From NCBI RefSeq assembly GCF_024679245.1, contig NC_090177.1, forward strand, positions 51,796,478 to 51,860,477: a stretch of 64,000 nt of DNA, in the 5' to 3' direction. The DNA comes from Pseudorasbora parva (lineage: Eukaryota > Chordata > Actinopteri > Cypriniformes > Gobionidae). The notes under the pieces are model-generated. The model was not told the DNA's origin. It did no database searches and was given only the letters and a program-made list of their open reading frames with translations. The stretch's first letter is position 1. The number at the start of each line of letters is the position of its first letter. Below, piece by piece: positions 13,701 to 26,972 of the stretch. A program made the position numbers and the translations under genes.

Positions 13701-16700
13701 AAAACAGTTTATGACGCATTATACAATGCTGAACGTGGGGATTGGTCGCTGGGTGAGGGGCCCCGCCCTCCTAGCCTATATAAGCTGGAGGGGACAGGGT
13801 CAAATTCCCTTTTGCCATTCGGGCTCGCCTGAAGAAGGCTAGATAAATAGCCGAAACGTCGCGATATGCCCGAAAACTTAAATAAATAAGCTTAAAAAAA
13901 TAAACTGCCGGCATCATTTGAGGGTGTGGTGCGTCCGAGCACATGGTTTATTTTTCTCCGTCCATACAGACGTTGAGACAGACCTATTTTAGGTCATTAT
14001 ATGGCAAATAAAATTATTAATAAATAAGCAGCCGGCATCATTTGAGGGTGTGATGCGTCTGAGCGCAATGTTTATTTATTTTTCTCCGTCCATACAGACG
14101 TTGAGATAAATTAGAATATGCCCCTTACCTGACACGCACTAAAACCTACCCCTGTTTTTTGGCACAGACCCCTCCCTGAAATAGCCCGGGTCATCATAGC
14201 CCTAGCTGGGATTTTTTACAGAGACCACAAAAATGTCTTGACCATGCGCTGGCTTTCCTCGATAAGTGTTGGCTGTCGTGTATGATTTGGGTGTATGTGT
14301 GAGACTCGTGGCGGCCAGTACAACTCTGGACAGTGCATAACCGTTTCCGAATCCTTCGGGATTCGGATCCTGGATTTCATTCCCCTAACTCAGCCCGTGC
14401 CGAGGCGTCTGGACCTCGTGTTGACCACATACTTACCTGAATTGTACACGAAGGTGCCTACTTACCCGTTGTAAGTGCCTGCTGTTCCAGATTATTCGAC
14501 GGGACCCTGTAAAAAATTAAAAACAACATCAGTTTGTGTTAAAAACAGTTTATGACGCATTATACAATGCTGAACGTGGGGATTGGTCGCTGGGTGAGGG
14601 GCCCCGCCCTCCTAGCCTATATAAGCTGGAGGGTACAGGGTCAAATTCCCTTTTGCCATTCGGGCTCGCCTGAAGAAGGCTAGATAAATAGCCGAAACGT
14701 CGCGATATGCCCGATCTACTTATATAAATATATATTTTATAAATAAACTGCCGGCATCATTTGTGGGTGTGATGCGTCCGAGCACACGGTTTATTTTTCT
14801 CCGTCCACACAGACGTTGAGACAGACCTATTTTAGGTCATATATGGCAAATAAAATTATTAATAAATAAGCAGCCGGCATCATTTGAGGGTGTGATGCGT
14901 CTGAGCGCAATGTTTATTTATTTTTCTCCGTCCATACAGACGTCGAGATTAATTAGAATATGCCCCTTACCTGACACGCACTAAAACCTACCCCTGTTTT
15001 TTGGCACAGACCCCTCCCTGAAATAGCCCGGGTCATCATAGCCCTAGCTGGGATTTTTTACAGTGACCACAAAAATTTCTCGACCATGCGCTGGCTTTCT
15101 TCGAAGAGTGTTGGCTGTCGTGTATGATTTGGGTGTATGTGTGAGACTCGTGGCGGCCAGTACAACTCTGGACAGTGCATAACCGTTTCCGAATCCTTCG
15201 GGATTCGGATCCTGGATTTCATTCCCCTAACTCAGCCCGTGCCGAGGCGTCTGGACCTCGTGTTGACCACATACTTACCTGAATTGTACACGAAGGTGCC
15301 TACTTACCCGTTGTAAGTGCCTGCTGCTCCAGATTATTCGACGGGACCCTGTAAAAAATTAAAAACAACATCAGTTTGTGCTAAAAACAGTTTATGACGC
15401 ATTATACAATGCTGAACGTGGGGATTGGTCGCTGGGTGAGGGGCCCCGCCCTCCTAGCCTATATAAGCTGGAGGGGACAGGGTCAAATTCCCTTTTGCCA
15501 TTCGGGCTCGCCTGAAGAAGGCTAGATAAATAGCCGAAACGTCGCGATATGCCCGAAAACTTAAATAAATAAGCTTAAAAAAATAAACTGCCGGCATCAT
15601 TTGAGGGTGTGGTGCGTCCGAGCACATGGTTTATTTTTCTCCGTCCATACAGACGTTGAGACAGACCTATTTTAGGTCATTATATGGCAAATAAAATTAT
15701 TAATAAATAAGCAGCCGGCATCATTTGAGGGTGTGATGCGTCTGAGCGCAATGTTTATTTATTTTTCTCCGTCCATACAGACGTTGAGATAAATTAGAAT
15801 ATGCCCCTTACCTGACACGCACTAAAACCTACCCCTGTTTTTTGGCACAGACCCCTCCCTGAAATAGCCCGGGTCATCATAGCCCTAGCTGGGATTTTTT
15901 ACAGAGACCACAAAAATGTCTTGACCATGCGCTGGCTTTCCTCGATAAGTGTTGGCTGTCGTGTATGATTTGGGTGTATGTGTGAGACTCGTGGCGGCCA
16001 GTACAACTCTGGACAGTGCATAACCGTTTCCGAATCCTTCGGGATTCGGATCCTGGATTTCATTCCCCTAACTCAGCCCGTGCCGAGGCGTCTGGACCTC
16101 GTGTTGACCACATACTTACCTGAATTGTACACGAAGGTGCCTACTTACCCGTTGTAAGTGCCTGCTGTTCCAGATTATTCGACGGGACCCTGTAAAAAAT
16201 TAAAAACAACATCAGTTTGTGTTAAAAACAGTTTATGACGCATTATACAATGCTGAACGTGGGGATTGGTCGCTGGGTGAGGGGCCCCGCCCTCCTAGCC
16301 TATATAAGCTGGAGGGTACAGGGTCAAATTCCCTTTTGCCATTCGGGCTCGCCTGAAGAAGGCTAGATAAATAGCCGAAACGTCGCGATATGCCCGATCT
16401 ACTTATATAAATATATATTTTATAAATAAACTGCCGGCATCATTTGTGGGTGTGATGCGTCCGAGCACACGGTTTATTTTTCTCCGTCCACACAGACGTT
16501 GAGACAGACCTATTTTAGGTCATATATGGCAAATAAAATTATTAATAAATAAGCAGCCGGCATCATTTGAGGGTGTGATGCGTCTGAGCGCAATGTTTAT
16601 TTATTTTTCTCCGTCCATACAGACGTCGAGATTAATTAGAATATGCCCCTTACCTGACACGCACTAAAACCTACCCCTGTTTTTTGGCACAGACCCCTCC

Positions 16701-19700
16701 CTGAAATAGCCCGGGTCATCATAGCCCTAGCTGGGATTTTTTACAGAGACCACAAAAATGTCTTGACCATGCGTTGGCTTTCTTCGAAAAGTGTTGGCTG
16801 TCGTGTATGATTTGGGTGTATGTGTGAGACTCGTGGCGGCCAGTACAAATCTGGACAGTGCGTAACCGTTTCCGAATCCTTCGGGATTCGGATCCTGGAT
16901 TTCATTCCCCTAACTCAGCCCGTGCCGAGGCGTCTGGACCTCGTGTTGACCACATACTTACCTGAATTGTACACGAAGGTGCCTACTTACCCGTTGTAAG
17001 TGCCTGCTGCTCCAGATTATTCGACGGGACCCTGTAAAAAATTAAAAACAACATCAGTTTGTGCTAAAAACAGTTTATGACGCATTATACAATGCTGAAC
17101 GTGGGGATTGGTCGCTGGGTGAGGGGCCCCGCCCTCCTAGCCTATATAAGCTGGAGGGGACAGGGTCAAATTCCCTTTTGCCATTCGGGCTCGCCTGAAG
17201 AAGGCTAGATAAATAGCCGAAACGTCGCGATATGCCCGAAAACTTAAATAAATAAGCTTAAAAAAATAAACTGCCGGCATCATTTGAGGGTGTGGTGCGT
17301 CCGAGCACATGGTTTATTTTTCTCCGTCCATACAGACGTTGAGACAGACCTATTTTAGGTCATTATATGGCAAATAAAATTATTAATAAATAAGCAGCCG
17401 GCATCATTTGAGGGTGTGATGCGTCTGAGCGCAATGTTTATTTATTTTTCTCCGTCCATACAGACGTTGAGATAAATTAGAATATGCCCCTTACCTGACA
17501 CGCACTAAAACCTACCCCTGTTTTTTGGCACAGACCCCTCCCTGAAATAGCCCGGGTCATCATAGCCCTAGCTGGGATTTTTTACAGAGACCACAAAAAT
17601 GTCTTGACCATGCGCTGGCTTTCCTCGATAAGTGTTGGCTGTCGTGTATGATTTGGGTGTATGTGTGAGACTCGTGGCGGCCAGTACAACTCTGGACAGT
17701 GCATAACCGTTTCCGAATCCTTCGGGATTCGGATCCTGGATTTCATTCCCCTAACTCAGCCCGTGCCGAGGCGTCTGGACCTCGTGTTGACCACATACTT
17801 ACCTGAATTGTACACGAAGGTGCCTACTTACCCGTTGTAAGTGCCTGCTGTTCCAGATTATTCGACGGGACCCTGTAAAAAATTAAAAACAACATCAGTT
17901 TGTGTTAAAAACAGTTTATGACGCATTATACAATGCTGAACGTGGGGATTGGTCGCTGGGTGAGGGGCCCCGCCCTCCTAGCCTATATAAGCTGGAGGGT
18001 ACAGGGTCAAATTCCCTTTTGCCATTCGGGCTCGCCTGAAGAAGGCTAGATAAATAGCCGAAACGTCGCGATATGCCCGATCTACTTATATAAATATATA
18101 TTTTATAAATAAACTGCCGGCATCATTTGTGGGTGTGATGCGTCCGAGCACACGGTTTATTTTTCTCCGTCCACACAGACGTTGAGACAGACCTATTTTA
18201 GGTCATATATGGCAAATAAAATTATTAATAAATAAGCAGCCGGCATCATTTGAGGGTGTGATGCGTCTGAGCGCAATGTTTATTTATTTTTCTCCGTCCA
18301 TACAGACGTCGAGATTAATTAGAATATGCCCCTTACCTGACACGCACTAAAACCTACCCCTGTTTTTTGGCACAGACCCCTCCCTGAAATAGCCCGGGTC
18401 ATCATAGCCCTAGCTGGGATTTTTTACAGAGACCACAAAAATGTCTTGACCATGCGTTGGCTTTCTTCGAAAAGTGTTGGCTGTCGTGTATGATTTGGGT
18501 GTATGTGTGAGACTCGTGGCGGCCAGTACAAATCTGGACAGTGCGTAACCGTTTCCGAATCCTTCGGGATTCGGATCCTGGATTTCATTCCCCTAACTCA
18601 GCCCGTGCCGAGGCGTCTGGACCTCGTGTTGACCACATACTTACCTGAATTGTACACGAAGGTGCCTACTTACCCGTTGTAAGTGCCTGCTGCTCCAGAT
18701 TATTCGACGGGACCCTGTAAAAAATTAAAAACAACATCAGTTTGTGCTAAAAACAGTTTATGACGCATTATACAATGCTGAACGTGGGGATTGGTCGCTG
18801 GGTGAGGGGCCCCGCCCTCCTAGCCTATATAAGCTGGAGGGGACAGGGTCAAATTCCCTTTTGCCATTCGGGCTCGCCTGAAGAAGGCTAGATAAATAGC
18901 CGAAACGTCGCGATATGCCCGAAAACTTAAATAAATAAGCTTAAAAAAATAAACTGCCGGCATCATTTGAGGGTGTGGTGCGTCCGAGCACATGGTTTAT
19001 TTTTCTCCGTCCATACAGACGTTGAGACAGACCTATTTTAGGTCATTATATGGCAAATAAAATTATTAATAAATAAGCAGCCGGCATCATTTGAGGGTGT
19101 GATGCGTCTGAGCGCAATGTTTATTTATTTTTCTCCGTCCATACAGACGTTGAGATAAATTAGAATATGCCCCTTACCTGACACGCACTAAAACCTACCC
19201 CTGTTTTTTGGCACAGACCCCTCCCTGAAATAGCCCGGGTCATCATAGCCCTAGCTGGGATTTTTTACAGAGACCACAAAAATGTCTTGACCATGCGCTG
19301 GCTTTCCTCGATAAGTGTTGGCTGTCGTGTATGATTTGGGTGTATGTGTGAGACTCGTGGCGGCCAGTACAACTCTGGACAGTGCATAACCGTTTCCGAA
19401 TCCTTCGGGATTCGGATCCTGGATTTCATTCCCCTAACTCAGCCCGTGCCGAGGCGTCTGGACCTCGTGTTGACCACATACTTACCTGAATTGTACACGA
19501 AGGTGCCTACTTACCCGTTGTAAGTGCCTGCTGTTCCAGATTATTCGACGGGACCCTGTAAAAAATTAAAAACAACATCAGTTTGTGTTAAAAACAGTTT
19601 ATGACGCATTATACAATGCTGAACGTGGGGATTGGTCGCTGGGTGAGGGGCCCCGCCCTCCTAGCCTATATAAGCTGGAGGGTACAGGGTCAAATTCCCT

Positions 19701-21956
19701 TTTGCCATTCGGGCTCGCCTGAAGAAGGCTAGATAAATAGCCGAAACGTCGCGATATGCCCGATCTACTTATATAAATATATATTTTATAAATAAACTGC
19801 CGGCATCATTTGTGGGTGTGATGCGTCCGAGCACACGGTTTATTTTTCTCCGTCCACACAGACGTTGAGACAGACCTATTTTAGGTCATATATGGCAAAT
19901 AAAATTATTAATAAATAAGCAGCCGGCATCATTTGAGGGTGTGATGCGTCTGAGCGCAATGTTTATTTATTTTTCTCCGTCCATACAGACGTCGAGATTA
20001 ATTAGAATATGCCCCTTACCTGACACGCACTAAAACCTACCCCTGTTTTTTGGCACAGACCCCTCCCTGAAATAGCCCGGGTCATCATAGCCCTAGCTGG
20101 GATTTTTTACAGAGACCACAAAAATGTCTTGACCATGCGTTGGCTTTCTTCGAAAAGTGTTGGCTGTCGTGTATGATTTGGGTGTATGTGTGAGACTCGT
20201 GGCGGCCAGTACAAATCTGGACAGTGCGTAACCGTTTCCGAATCCTTCGGGATTCGGATCCTGGATTTCATTCCCCTAACTCAGCCCGTGCCGAGGCGTC
20301 TGGACCTCGTGTTGACCACATACTTACCTGAATTGTACACGAAGGTGCCTACTTACCCGTTGTAAGTGCCTGCTGCTCCAGATTATTCGACGGGACCCTG
20401 TAAAAAATTAAAAACAACATCAGTTTGTGCTAAAAACAGTTTATGACGCATTATACAATGCTGAACGTGGGGATTGGTCGCTGGGTGAGGGGCCCCGCCC
20501 TCCTAGCCTATATAAGCTGGAGGGGACAGGGTCAAATTCCCTTTTGCCATTCGGGCTCGCCTGAAGAAGGCTAGATAAATAGCCGAAACGTCGCGATATG
20601 CCCGAAAACTTAAATAAATAAGCTTAAAAAAATAAACTGCCGGCATCATTTGAGGGTGTGGTGCGTCCGAGCACATGGTTTATTTTTCTCCGTCCATACA
20701 GACGTTGAGACAGACCTATTTTAGGTCATTATATGGCAAATAAAATTATTAATAAATAAGCAGCCGGCATCATTTGAGGGTGTGATGCGTCTGAGCGCAA
20801 TGTTTATTTATTTTTCTCCGTCCATACAGACGTTGAGATAAATTAGAATATGCCCCTTACCTGACACGCACTAAAACCTACCCCTGTTTTTTGGCACAGA
20901 CCCCTCCCTGAAATAGCCCGGGTCATCATAGCCCTAGCTGGGATTTTTTACAGAGACCACAAAAATGTCTTGACCATGCGCTGGCTTTCCTCGATAAGTG
21001 TTGGCTGTCGTGTATGATTTGGGTGTATGTGTGAGACTCGTGGCGGCCAGTACAACTCTGGACAGTGCATAACCGTTTCCGAATCCTTCGGGATTCGGAT
21101 CCTGGATTTAATTCCCCTAACTCAGCCCGTGCCGAGGCGTCTGGACCTCGTGTTGACCACATACTTACCTGAATTGTACACGAAGGTGCCTACTTACCCG
21201 TTGTAAGTGCCTGCTGTTCCAGATTATTCGACGGGACCCTGTAAAAAATTAAAAACAACATCAGTTTGTGTTAAAAACAGTTTATGACGCATTATACAAT
21301 GCTGAACGTGGGGATTGGTCGCTGGGTGAGGGGCCCCGCCCTCCTAGCCTATATAAGCTGGAGGGTACAGGGTCAAATTCCCTTTTGCCATTCGGGCTCG
21401 CCTGAAGAAGGCTAGATAAATAGCCGAAACGTCGCGATATGCCCGATCTACTTATATAAATATATATTTTATAAATAAACTGCCGGCATCATTTGTGGGT
21501 GTGATGCGTCCGAGCACACGGTTTATTTTTCTCCGTCCACACAGACGTTGAGACAGACCTATTTTAGGTCATATATGGCAAATAAAATTATTAATAAATA
21601 AGCAGCCGGCATCATTTGAGGGTGTGATGCGTCTGAGCGCAATGTTTATTTATTTTTCTCCGTCCATACAGACGTCGAGATTAATTAGAATATGCCCCTT
21701 ACCTGACACGCACTAAAACCTACCCCTGTTTTTTGGCACAGACCCCTCCCTGAAATAGCCCGGGTCATCATAGCCCTAGCTGGGATTTTTTACAGAGACC
21801 ACAAAAATGTCTTGACCATGCGTTGGCTTTCTTCGAAAAGTGTTGGCTGTCGTGTATGATTTGGGTGTATGTGTGAGACTCGTGGCGGCCAGTACAAATC
21901 TGGACAGTGCGTAACCGTTTCCGAATCCTTCGGGATTCGGATCCTGGATTTCATTC

Positions 21957-21996
21957 CCCTAACCCTAACCCTAACCCTAACCCTAACCCTAACCCT
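21957..21996 (+). repeat. interstitial telomeric tract (CCCTAA)6
   Basis: Perfect CCCTAA hexamers follow directly on the satellite string cattcccctaac, which lies near the 3' end of every unit. They then run into the duplicated subtelomeric segment. The C-rich strand is on +, so the chromosome end lay to the left when this tract was terminal. Confidence 0.97.
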
Positions 21997-24518
21997 GAAT
22001 GAGTCCAAAATACCAATGTATGCTTCGGTACTGGGCTTAGTAAAGGGGAGTTTTTGGTGGAAAAAGTCAGTATTAACATGGGATCTGCTTATTTAGGTCA
22101 GATTCGGTGGTTTCCCAAACATCGGTAAAATATCGAGTTTGTGGAAAAACCTACCATGAACGAGATAGTGGGTCCTAGAGAAGAGATGAGATTCTGTGCG
22201 TTCCCAAACATCGATTAAAATATTGAGTATTGGGAAAAATTACCATGGACAGGATCTATAAGGGAAACTGAGGATTTTGCCTTGTTTCAAAGAAGCATGA
22301 GTGGCAAGGGTGTCAATTAAAGCGGGGTCATTTTCCCAGAAAGAAGTGAGCCAGGGCAATCAATCAATTAGACAAACAAGCAATAAGCACAGAGTGAATT
22401 TGCATGGTTCAGGGTGGGCCCAAACGGCTGATTGGTAGCTAATTGGGTTGGTTACAGGAGGGAAGGAGTGTTCTTGGAACTTACCACGGTTGAGGTCCTG
22501 GGTCCTAGAGAAAGGATAAGGGAGGTTGGAGGAAGTTGATACACTTACAGTGTGACAGATGGTGGGAGTTAACGTTTTTTCAAGACTTTACAAGCAGAGA
22601 GTGCAGCAGTTTGAATTGAAGGTAAGAATGAGATTGGTGAGGTGTGGCGTCAATCCTTAGAGGGAGGGACTGGTAGAAGCTTGGTGTGCAGCAATGTGCA
22701 TCCGCCAGTCTGAACCTTCAGCCTCTTCGGGGGTTTGGAAGTCTTGCCTTTGTCCCAGGGCAAGATTTTCTAGTTTAAGTCAGTAGAGTTTTCTCTGACA
22801 AAGGGCCCAGAGGACAGACGTTTCTCGCAGGCTTTTTCTCGGGCAACCTGGATACCTTGCGGTGTTAACGAAGGGTTGCTTGGGAGGGCGGTAAGTATCC
22901 AGCCCCCCTGGGTCCACTTGGACAGCACGCAGGGAAGGTGGCCTGGGGCTAACAGGCCTTAATTGGAGCCCAATCTTCTGCAGGTGATTAGCACCACTCA
23001 AGCACCAGTACATTTTTGCATCAACATGCCTGCACACTGACTGGCAAATTTCTTTAAAAAGGGTTGTGTTCAGGGTGGGGGGGACGACTTGTGGAAAAAG
23101 GATAAAAAAATGTTTTACCGAAACGCAATCATGGTTTGTGCCGATTCGGTCTAGTAAGATTTAGCGATTGGCTATAAGACACTGGTCTTGGACTGATCAT
23201 CCAAGACGGGCCGCCAGAGAGGAGGGTGTCTAGTGTGTGAGGCGCCGAAACACCCGATGATACTCTGGAACACTACTGATGACAGTGTCTGGAAATATTT
23301 CCCTCATCATACTTTATTGGGGGGACTAGGGAGGTTGTACTTTTGTGGGGTTTTTTTTGGCTGAACTAACCGGGGTAGATAAATAGGGGATCCATGGGGG
23401 TTGTGTTGGGTTGAGGGGGCAAGATGTAAAAGGAAGTCCAGACGTGCACCCTTCCCTTGAAATCGACCCCTCACAATCCGGATGGATTGGTGAGATACAT
23501 GGAGATGAGTCTCTATGCTGATCCTCTGAGGGCATGGCTCCGGGGCTGCCGGAGATAGGAGTGGAAACTGGGCCCTGGGTTCGTTCTTTTGACCCTAAGG
23601 GTCGCAGCCCGGACAGAATAGTGACATGGGGGAGACCGGGGCTGGTGTCTGATCTTAGCCTTATTTTTCATGGGCAGGATAGATCACAAGCCCAGACTTC
23701 TTTTACCTGGGTTCCTTTCCGGCCTTGCGTAGAAGTAACGCGGGGTTTGGTGGGAGAGGAACGGGAATGTTGGGTTGGTGGCCTCCGGGAGGGAGGGATC
23801 CTTTTCTCGCATCTGGATCTAACCATCGGACACTGGTATCAAAGACAGGGGTCGGCGTCAACCCCCGCACCCAGCATTGCTTGGAGCTTAGCCATCACAA
23901 CCTAGATGGACCAGGGGTGCAGATTCATTTCCTCAGTCTACCTTCCGGCCTGAGCGATGGCTGGAGTGTGGGGCTGGCTTCCAGCCCCAGTGGGACCCAG
24001 CTTAGCATTGGGTTTGGTGGGGAGGGGGCTGCAGTAAGGATTTTGAACCTACTCGTCAGGTGGACTTGCTGATCCTCATACAAACGGGGTAAAGCTTTTT
24101 ATGCAAAAAAGGAAAAGGTTCATCAGGATGGCATATACCGAGGTTGGTATAGCACTGCTGGTCGCAGTTCCAGGGAGGGGAGATGGAGGCTCTTCACCCA
24201 CTAATGTTTTTTGGCTAAGGTCAGTGTGGAAAAGGATAGGAGGAGGGGTTTTTATTTTTATTTTTATGGGGCAGGGTAAAGGCGTGTGGGGGTTTAATTC
24301 TAGAGTTTGGGGAAGTGTGTGGCCAGGCCCGGTCTAGCACTTCCCCCGGGGGGGAGGGTTTTCTTTGAAGGGGCCCGAAACCCAGTAAGGGTTAGTCCCG
24401 AGAAGGGACGATGGTAAGGTCAAACAAGCATTGGCCCGTGCCTTTCCTCAGACTCCCTTTGGACCTGGACCAGTTCTAGGCCGGGGGAGCTGTTGTAATT
24501 CTTACAAAAACCTAACCC
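21993..24518. repeat. subtelomeric segmental duplication, copy 1 (2.53 kb)
   Basis: Almost identical to 26786-29310. The offset is 4,793 bp, then 4,792 bp after a one-T difference in a T run near 23350. Only a handful of substitutions were seen, for example near 22030, 23595, 24270 and 24412. Its left edge is the end of the CCCTAA tract and its right edge is ccTAACCCTg. The sequence is G-rich on the + strand. Short ORFs occur on both strands, but none has a recognisable domain, and their conservation between the copies only reflects the recent duplication. I see no gene here. Confidence 0.93.
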
Positions 24519-25307
24519 TGCCAGCGCCATGCAGCCAGACCTGCTAAGGGACCCAAGATAGGGTCGGGTAAGGGATTTTCGGGATTTAAAATTAGTACCG
24601 TTAGGTGGGTGAGGAAGCTGATCCAGGGGTGGGGGGAATAATACTTACCAGAGAGGTGTGATGCCGGGCCAGGATTACCTAGTCTTGGCCTTCGGGCCGG
24701 GCTGGGTTCGCTGGTTCGGAGCGGTTCAATCAGGAGCCTTGCACCTAGTCTGGTCTGTAATGGGGTGAGGGCCCGGGACAAGGGCCTCAAGCCATGAAGG
24801 AGCTTGATTTCTGCCAAAGGGAATACGATACACCGGTGGTAGGGGAACAGTCATGACCTGACGGTTGTACTGAGTTCGATGGTGGAGACAGGTCCAGTCA
24901 AGGACCTGGCACATTCGGATTGAGAAGATGAGGTGGAAGAGAGGGCGGGGGGAGGAGGTTTTTTTGCTGGGATAGGGGGAGGGGAAACTAGTGTGTTAGG
25001 TGCCGAAACACCTGATGATTCTCTGGAGCACTACTGATGATGGTGTCTTGAGTATTTCCCCCACCAGTATGTTTTTGGGGGGCTAGGGGAATTATATGGG
25101 GTAGTCGAGTTGCTTACCGTGAGAATGATTCCTGAGAAATGACTGGGTATAAGGGGAGTGTATCATGGGTCAGCTTGGCGGTTCATGAAACAGTATAGTC
25201 TGTAGGTAGCTTACCCAGGGGGGCTTGGGCTTAAAGTAGAAGGTGGGCAATGGGGTCACGGATCTCATGGGTCGGTGACAGATGTCGCGGGCCTCATGGA
25301 TCTAAGA
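24519..25307. other. G-rich subtelomeric spacer without gene
   Basis: Single-copy part between the two duplicated segments. A block near 24993-25089 (gtgccgaaacacctgatgat...) is a diverged copy of 23240-23335 in copy 1. The block at 24661-24780 (gccgggccaggattacc...) has a diverged relative at 25944-26060. The region was therefore built by older local duplications. No coding feature was recognised. Confidence 0.7.
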
Positions 25308-25820
25308 CTGATAGAAAACCTGATGAATCAGTGACTGATGTCACAGACCGGAGGGATCAGTGACGGATGTCACGGACCTGAGGGATTAGTGATTCATATC
25401 AAAGCCCACCCGTCACTGACAAATCAGTGCGCTATACCTAACCCTACCTAAAAAAGCATCACTGACCTGATGAATCAGTGGCTTATACCTAAACCTACCC
25501 GTCACTGACCGGATGAATCAGAGGCTTATACCTAAACCTACCGGGCACTGACCTGATAAATCAGTGGCTTATACCTAAACCTACCCGTCATAGTGGTAAT
25601 GAGCAGGGACTTGGTTCTGGTGGGATCTATCCCCATACTGTTTCCTGCCTAAACCTACCCGTCACAGATCTGTTGTATTAGTGGGGGCGGATACCTAACC
25701 CTACCCATCACAGACCTAGGGTTTTAGTTTGGGCTTATGCTTAACCCTAGCTGATACAGCCCTGAGGGATTAGACTGGGCCTGGGCATAACCCTACTGGG
25801 CACAACCCTACTGGGCACAA
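25308..25820. repeat. 43-bp minisatellite with degenerate telomere-like motifs
   Basis: Three clean 43-bp steps start at 25460, 25503 and 25546 (cactgacctgatgaatcagt...). More degenerate units lie on both sides. Each unit carries cctaaacctaccc, a variant of the C-rich telomeric strand. No gene. Confidence 0.85.
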
Positions 25821-26383
25821 CCCTGATGATGGGTCAATTTTTGGAGGGGGTCTATCCCCATATCGCCACCATTCTAGGGAGGGTTGGTCGTTAAGGATTT
25901 TCTGATAAAAAAGAAAAAAACAGAAGACACTGATGGGGGTACAATGCCGGGCCAGGATTATCCGGTCATGATCTTTGGGTCGGGCTGGGTTCGCTGGTCC
26001 GGAGCAGGTTCACAGAAGGACTTTGTACTCAGCTAGACTTTAGTAGGATCAAGGCATTGGATGGATTGGATGGGTCTGTAGGGATGCATGAGGAAGCTGG
26101 TTAGGTTAGCCGGGGTTTGTTGGGTGGGAGGGCAGAGACTCCCTCCGGCATCTCTCTTGGCTTATGGCTGGGGGAGATGCGGGATGGGGGGGCGAGCCAG
26201 GCCCAGACAGGCCCTAGGGAAATGTGCGACCCAGACAGGTCTAGCATTTCTTGGTTCATCTCTGAAAAATAAGGGGGGACTGGTAGTAGAAATTGGGTCA
26301 CGGTAGCAGGATGGAGGGTCTGATTTGTGGGTATATATTTTTTTCTAGAGCGAGGGTGTGGAGTGGGCAGTAAGACGGTTGGT
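25821..26383. other. subtelomeric spacer without gene
   Basis: Holds the diverged repeat starting near 25944 that matches 24661-24780. The short overlapping ORFs on both strands have no recognisable domain. Nothing else seen. Confidence 0.6.
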
Positions 26384-26972
26384 GTCAGTATTAACATGGG
26401 ATCTGCTTATTCAGGTCAGATTCGGTGGTTTCCCAAACATCGGTAAAAATATCGAGTTTTCGGAAAAACTTACCATGAACGAGATAGTGGGTCATAAAGA
26501 GGGGACCGGTCGGGTTTTATGACTTCGAAAAGATTGATAAAACTCAATCCCTGAATGAGTCCAAAATACCAATGAATGCTTTGGTACTGGGCTTAGTAAA
26601 GGGGAGTTTTTGGTGGAAAAAGTCAGTATTAACATGGGATCTGCTTATTAAGGTCAGATTCGGTGGTTTCCCAAACATCGGTAAAATATCGAGTTTTTGG
26701 AAAAACTTACCATGAACGAGATAGTGGGTCCTAGAGAGGGGACCGGTCGGGTTTTATGACCTCAAAAAGATTGATAAAACTCAATCCCTGAATGAGTCCA
26801 AAATACCAATGTATGCTTCAGTACTGGGCTTAGTAAAGGGGAGTTTTTGGTGGAAAAAGTCAGTATTAACATGGGATCTGCTTATTTAGGTCAGATTCGG
26901 TGGTTTCCCAAACATCGGTAAAATATCGAGTTTGTGGAAAAACCTACCATGAACGAGATAGTGGGTCCTAGA
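26384..26972. repeat. 237/238-bp tandem repeat, about 2.5 copies
   Basis: Units begin gtcagtattaacatgggatc at 26384, 26622 and 26859. The last unit runs straight into duplicated copy 2. The same sequence occurs only once at the start of copy 1 (22066), so the tandem extension is specific to this side. Confidence 0.93.

Larger units (their letters stand above)
10246..21960. repeat. 841/842-bp subtelomeric satellite in a 1,683-bp dimeric higher-order array
   Basis: Fourteen tandem units alternate between type A (841 bp; starts 10246, 11929, 13612, 15295, 16978, 18661, 20344) and type B (842 bp; starts 11087, 12770, 14453, 16136, 17819, 19502, 21185). The last B unit is cut short by CCCTAA repeats. 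A units read ...gctaaaaac...ggggacag...cccgaaaac. B units read ...gttaaaaac...gggtacag...cccgatcta. Copies of the same type are almost identical. Every unit carries a TATA-type promoter, a hammerhead-like fold, AATAAA motifs and, near its 3' end, the telomere-like string CCCCTAAC. There is no long ORF. A second piece of the family is at 30126-31233. The unit may derive from a telomere-attached retroelement (inference). Confidence 0.95.

Noticed and set aside
21957..21996. True chromosome end
   Set aside because: Only six hexamers, with long non-telomeric sequence on both sides. Interstitial.
23270..23310. Second hammerhead-like string: CTGATGA, CAG-tgt-CTG, GAAA near 23276-23296
   Set aside because: No stem I partner was found, stem II is only 3 bp, and the diverged relative near 25037 has GAGT instead of GAAA. 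Probably chance.
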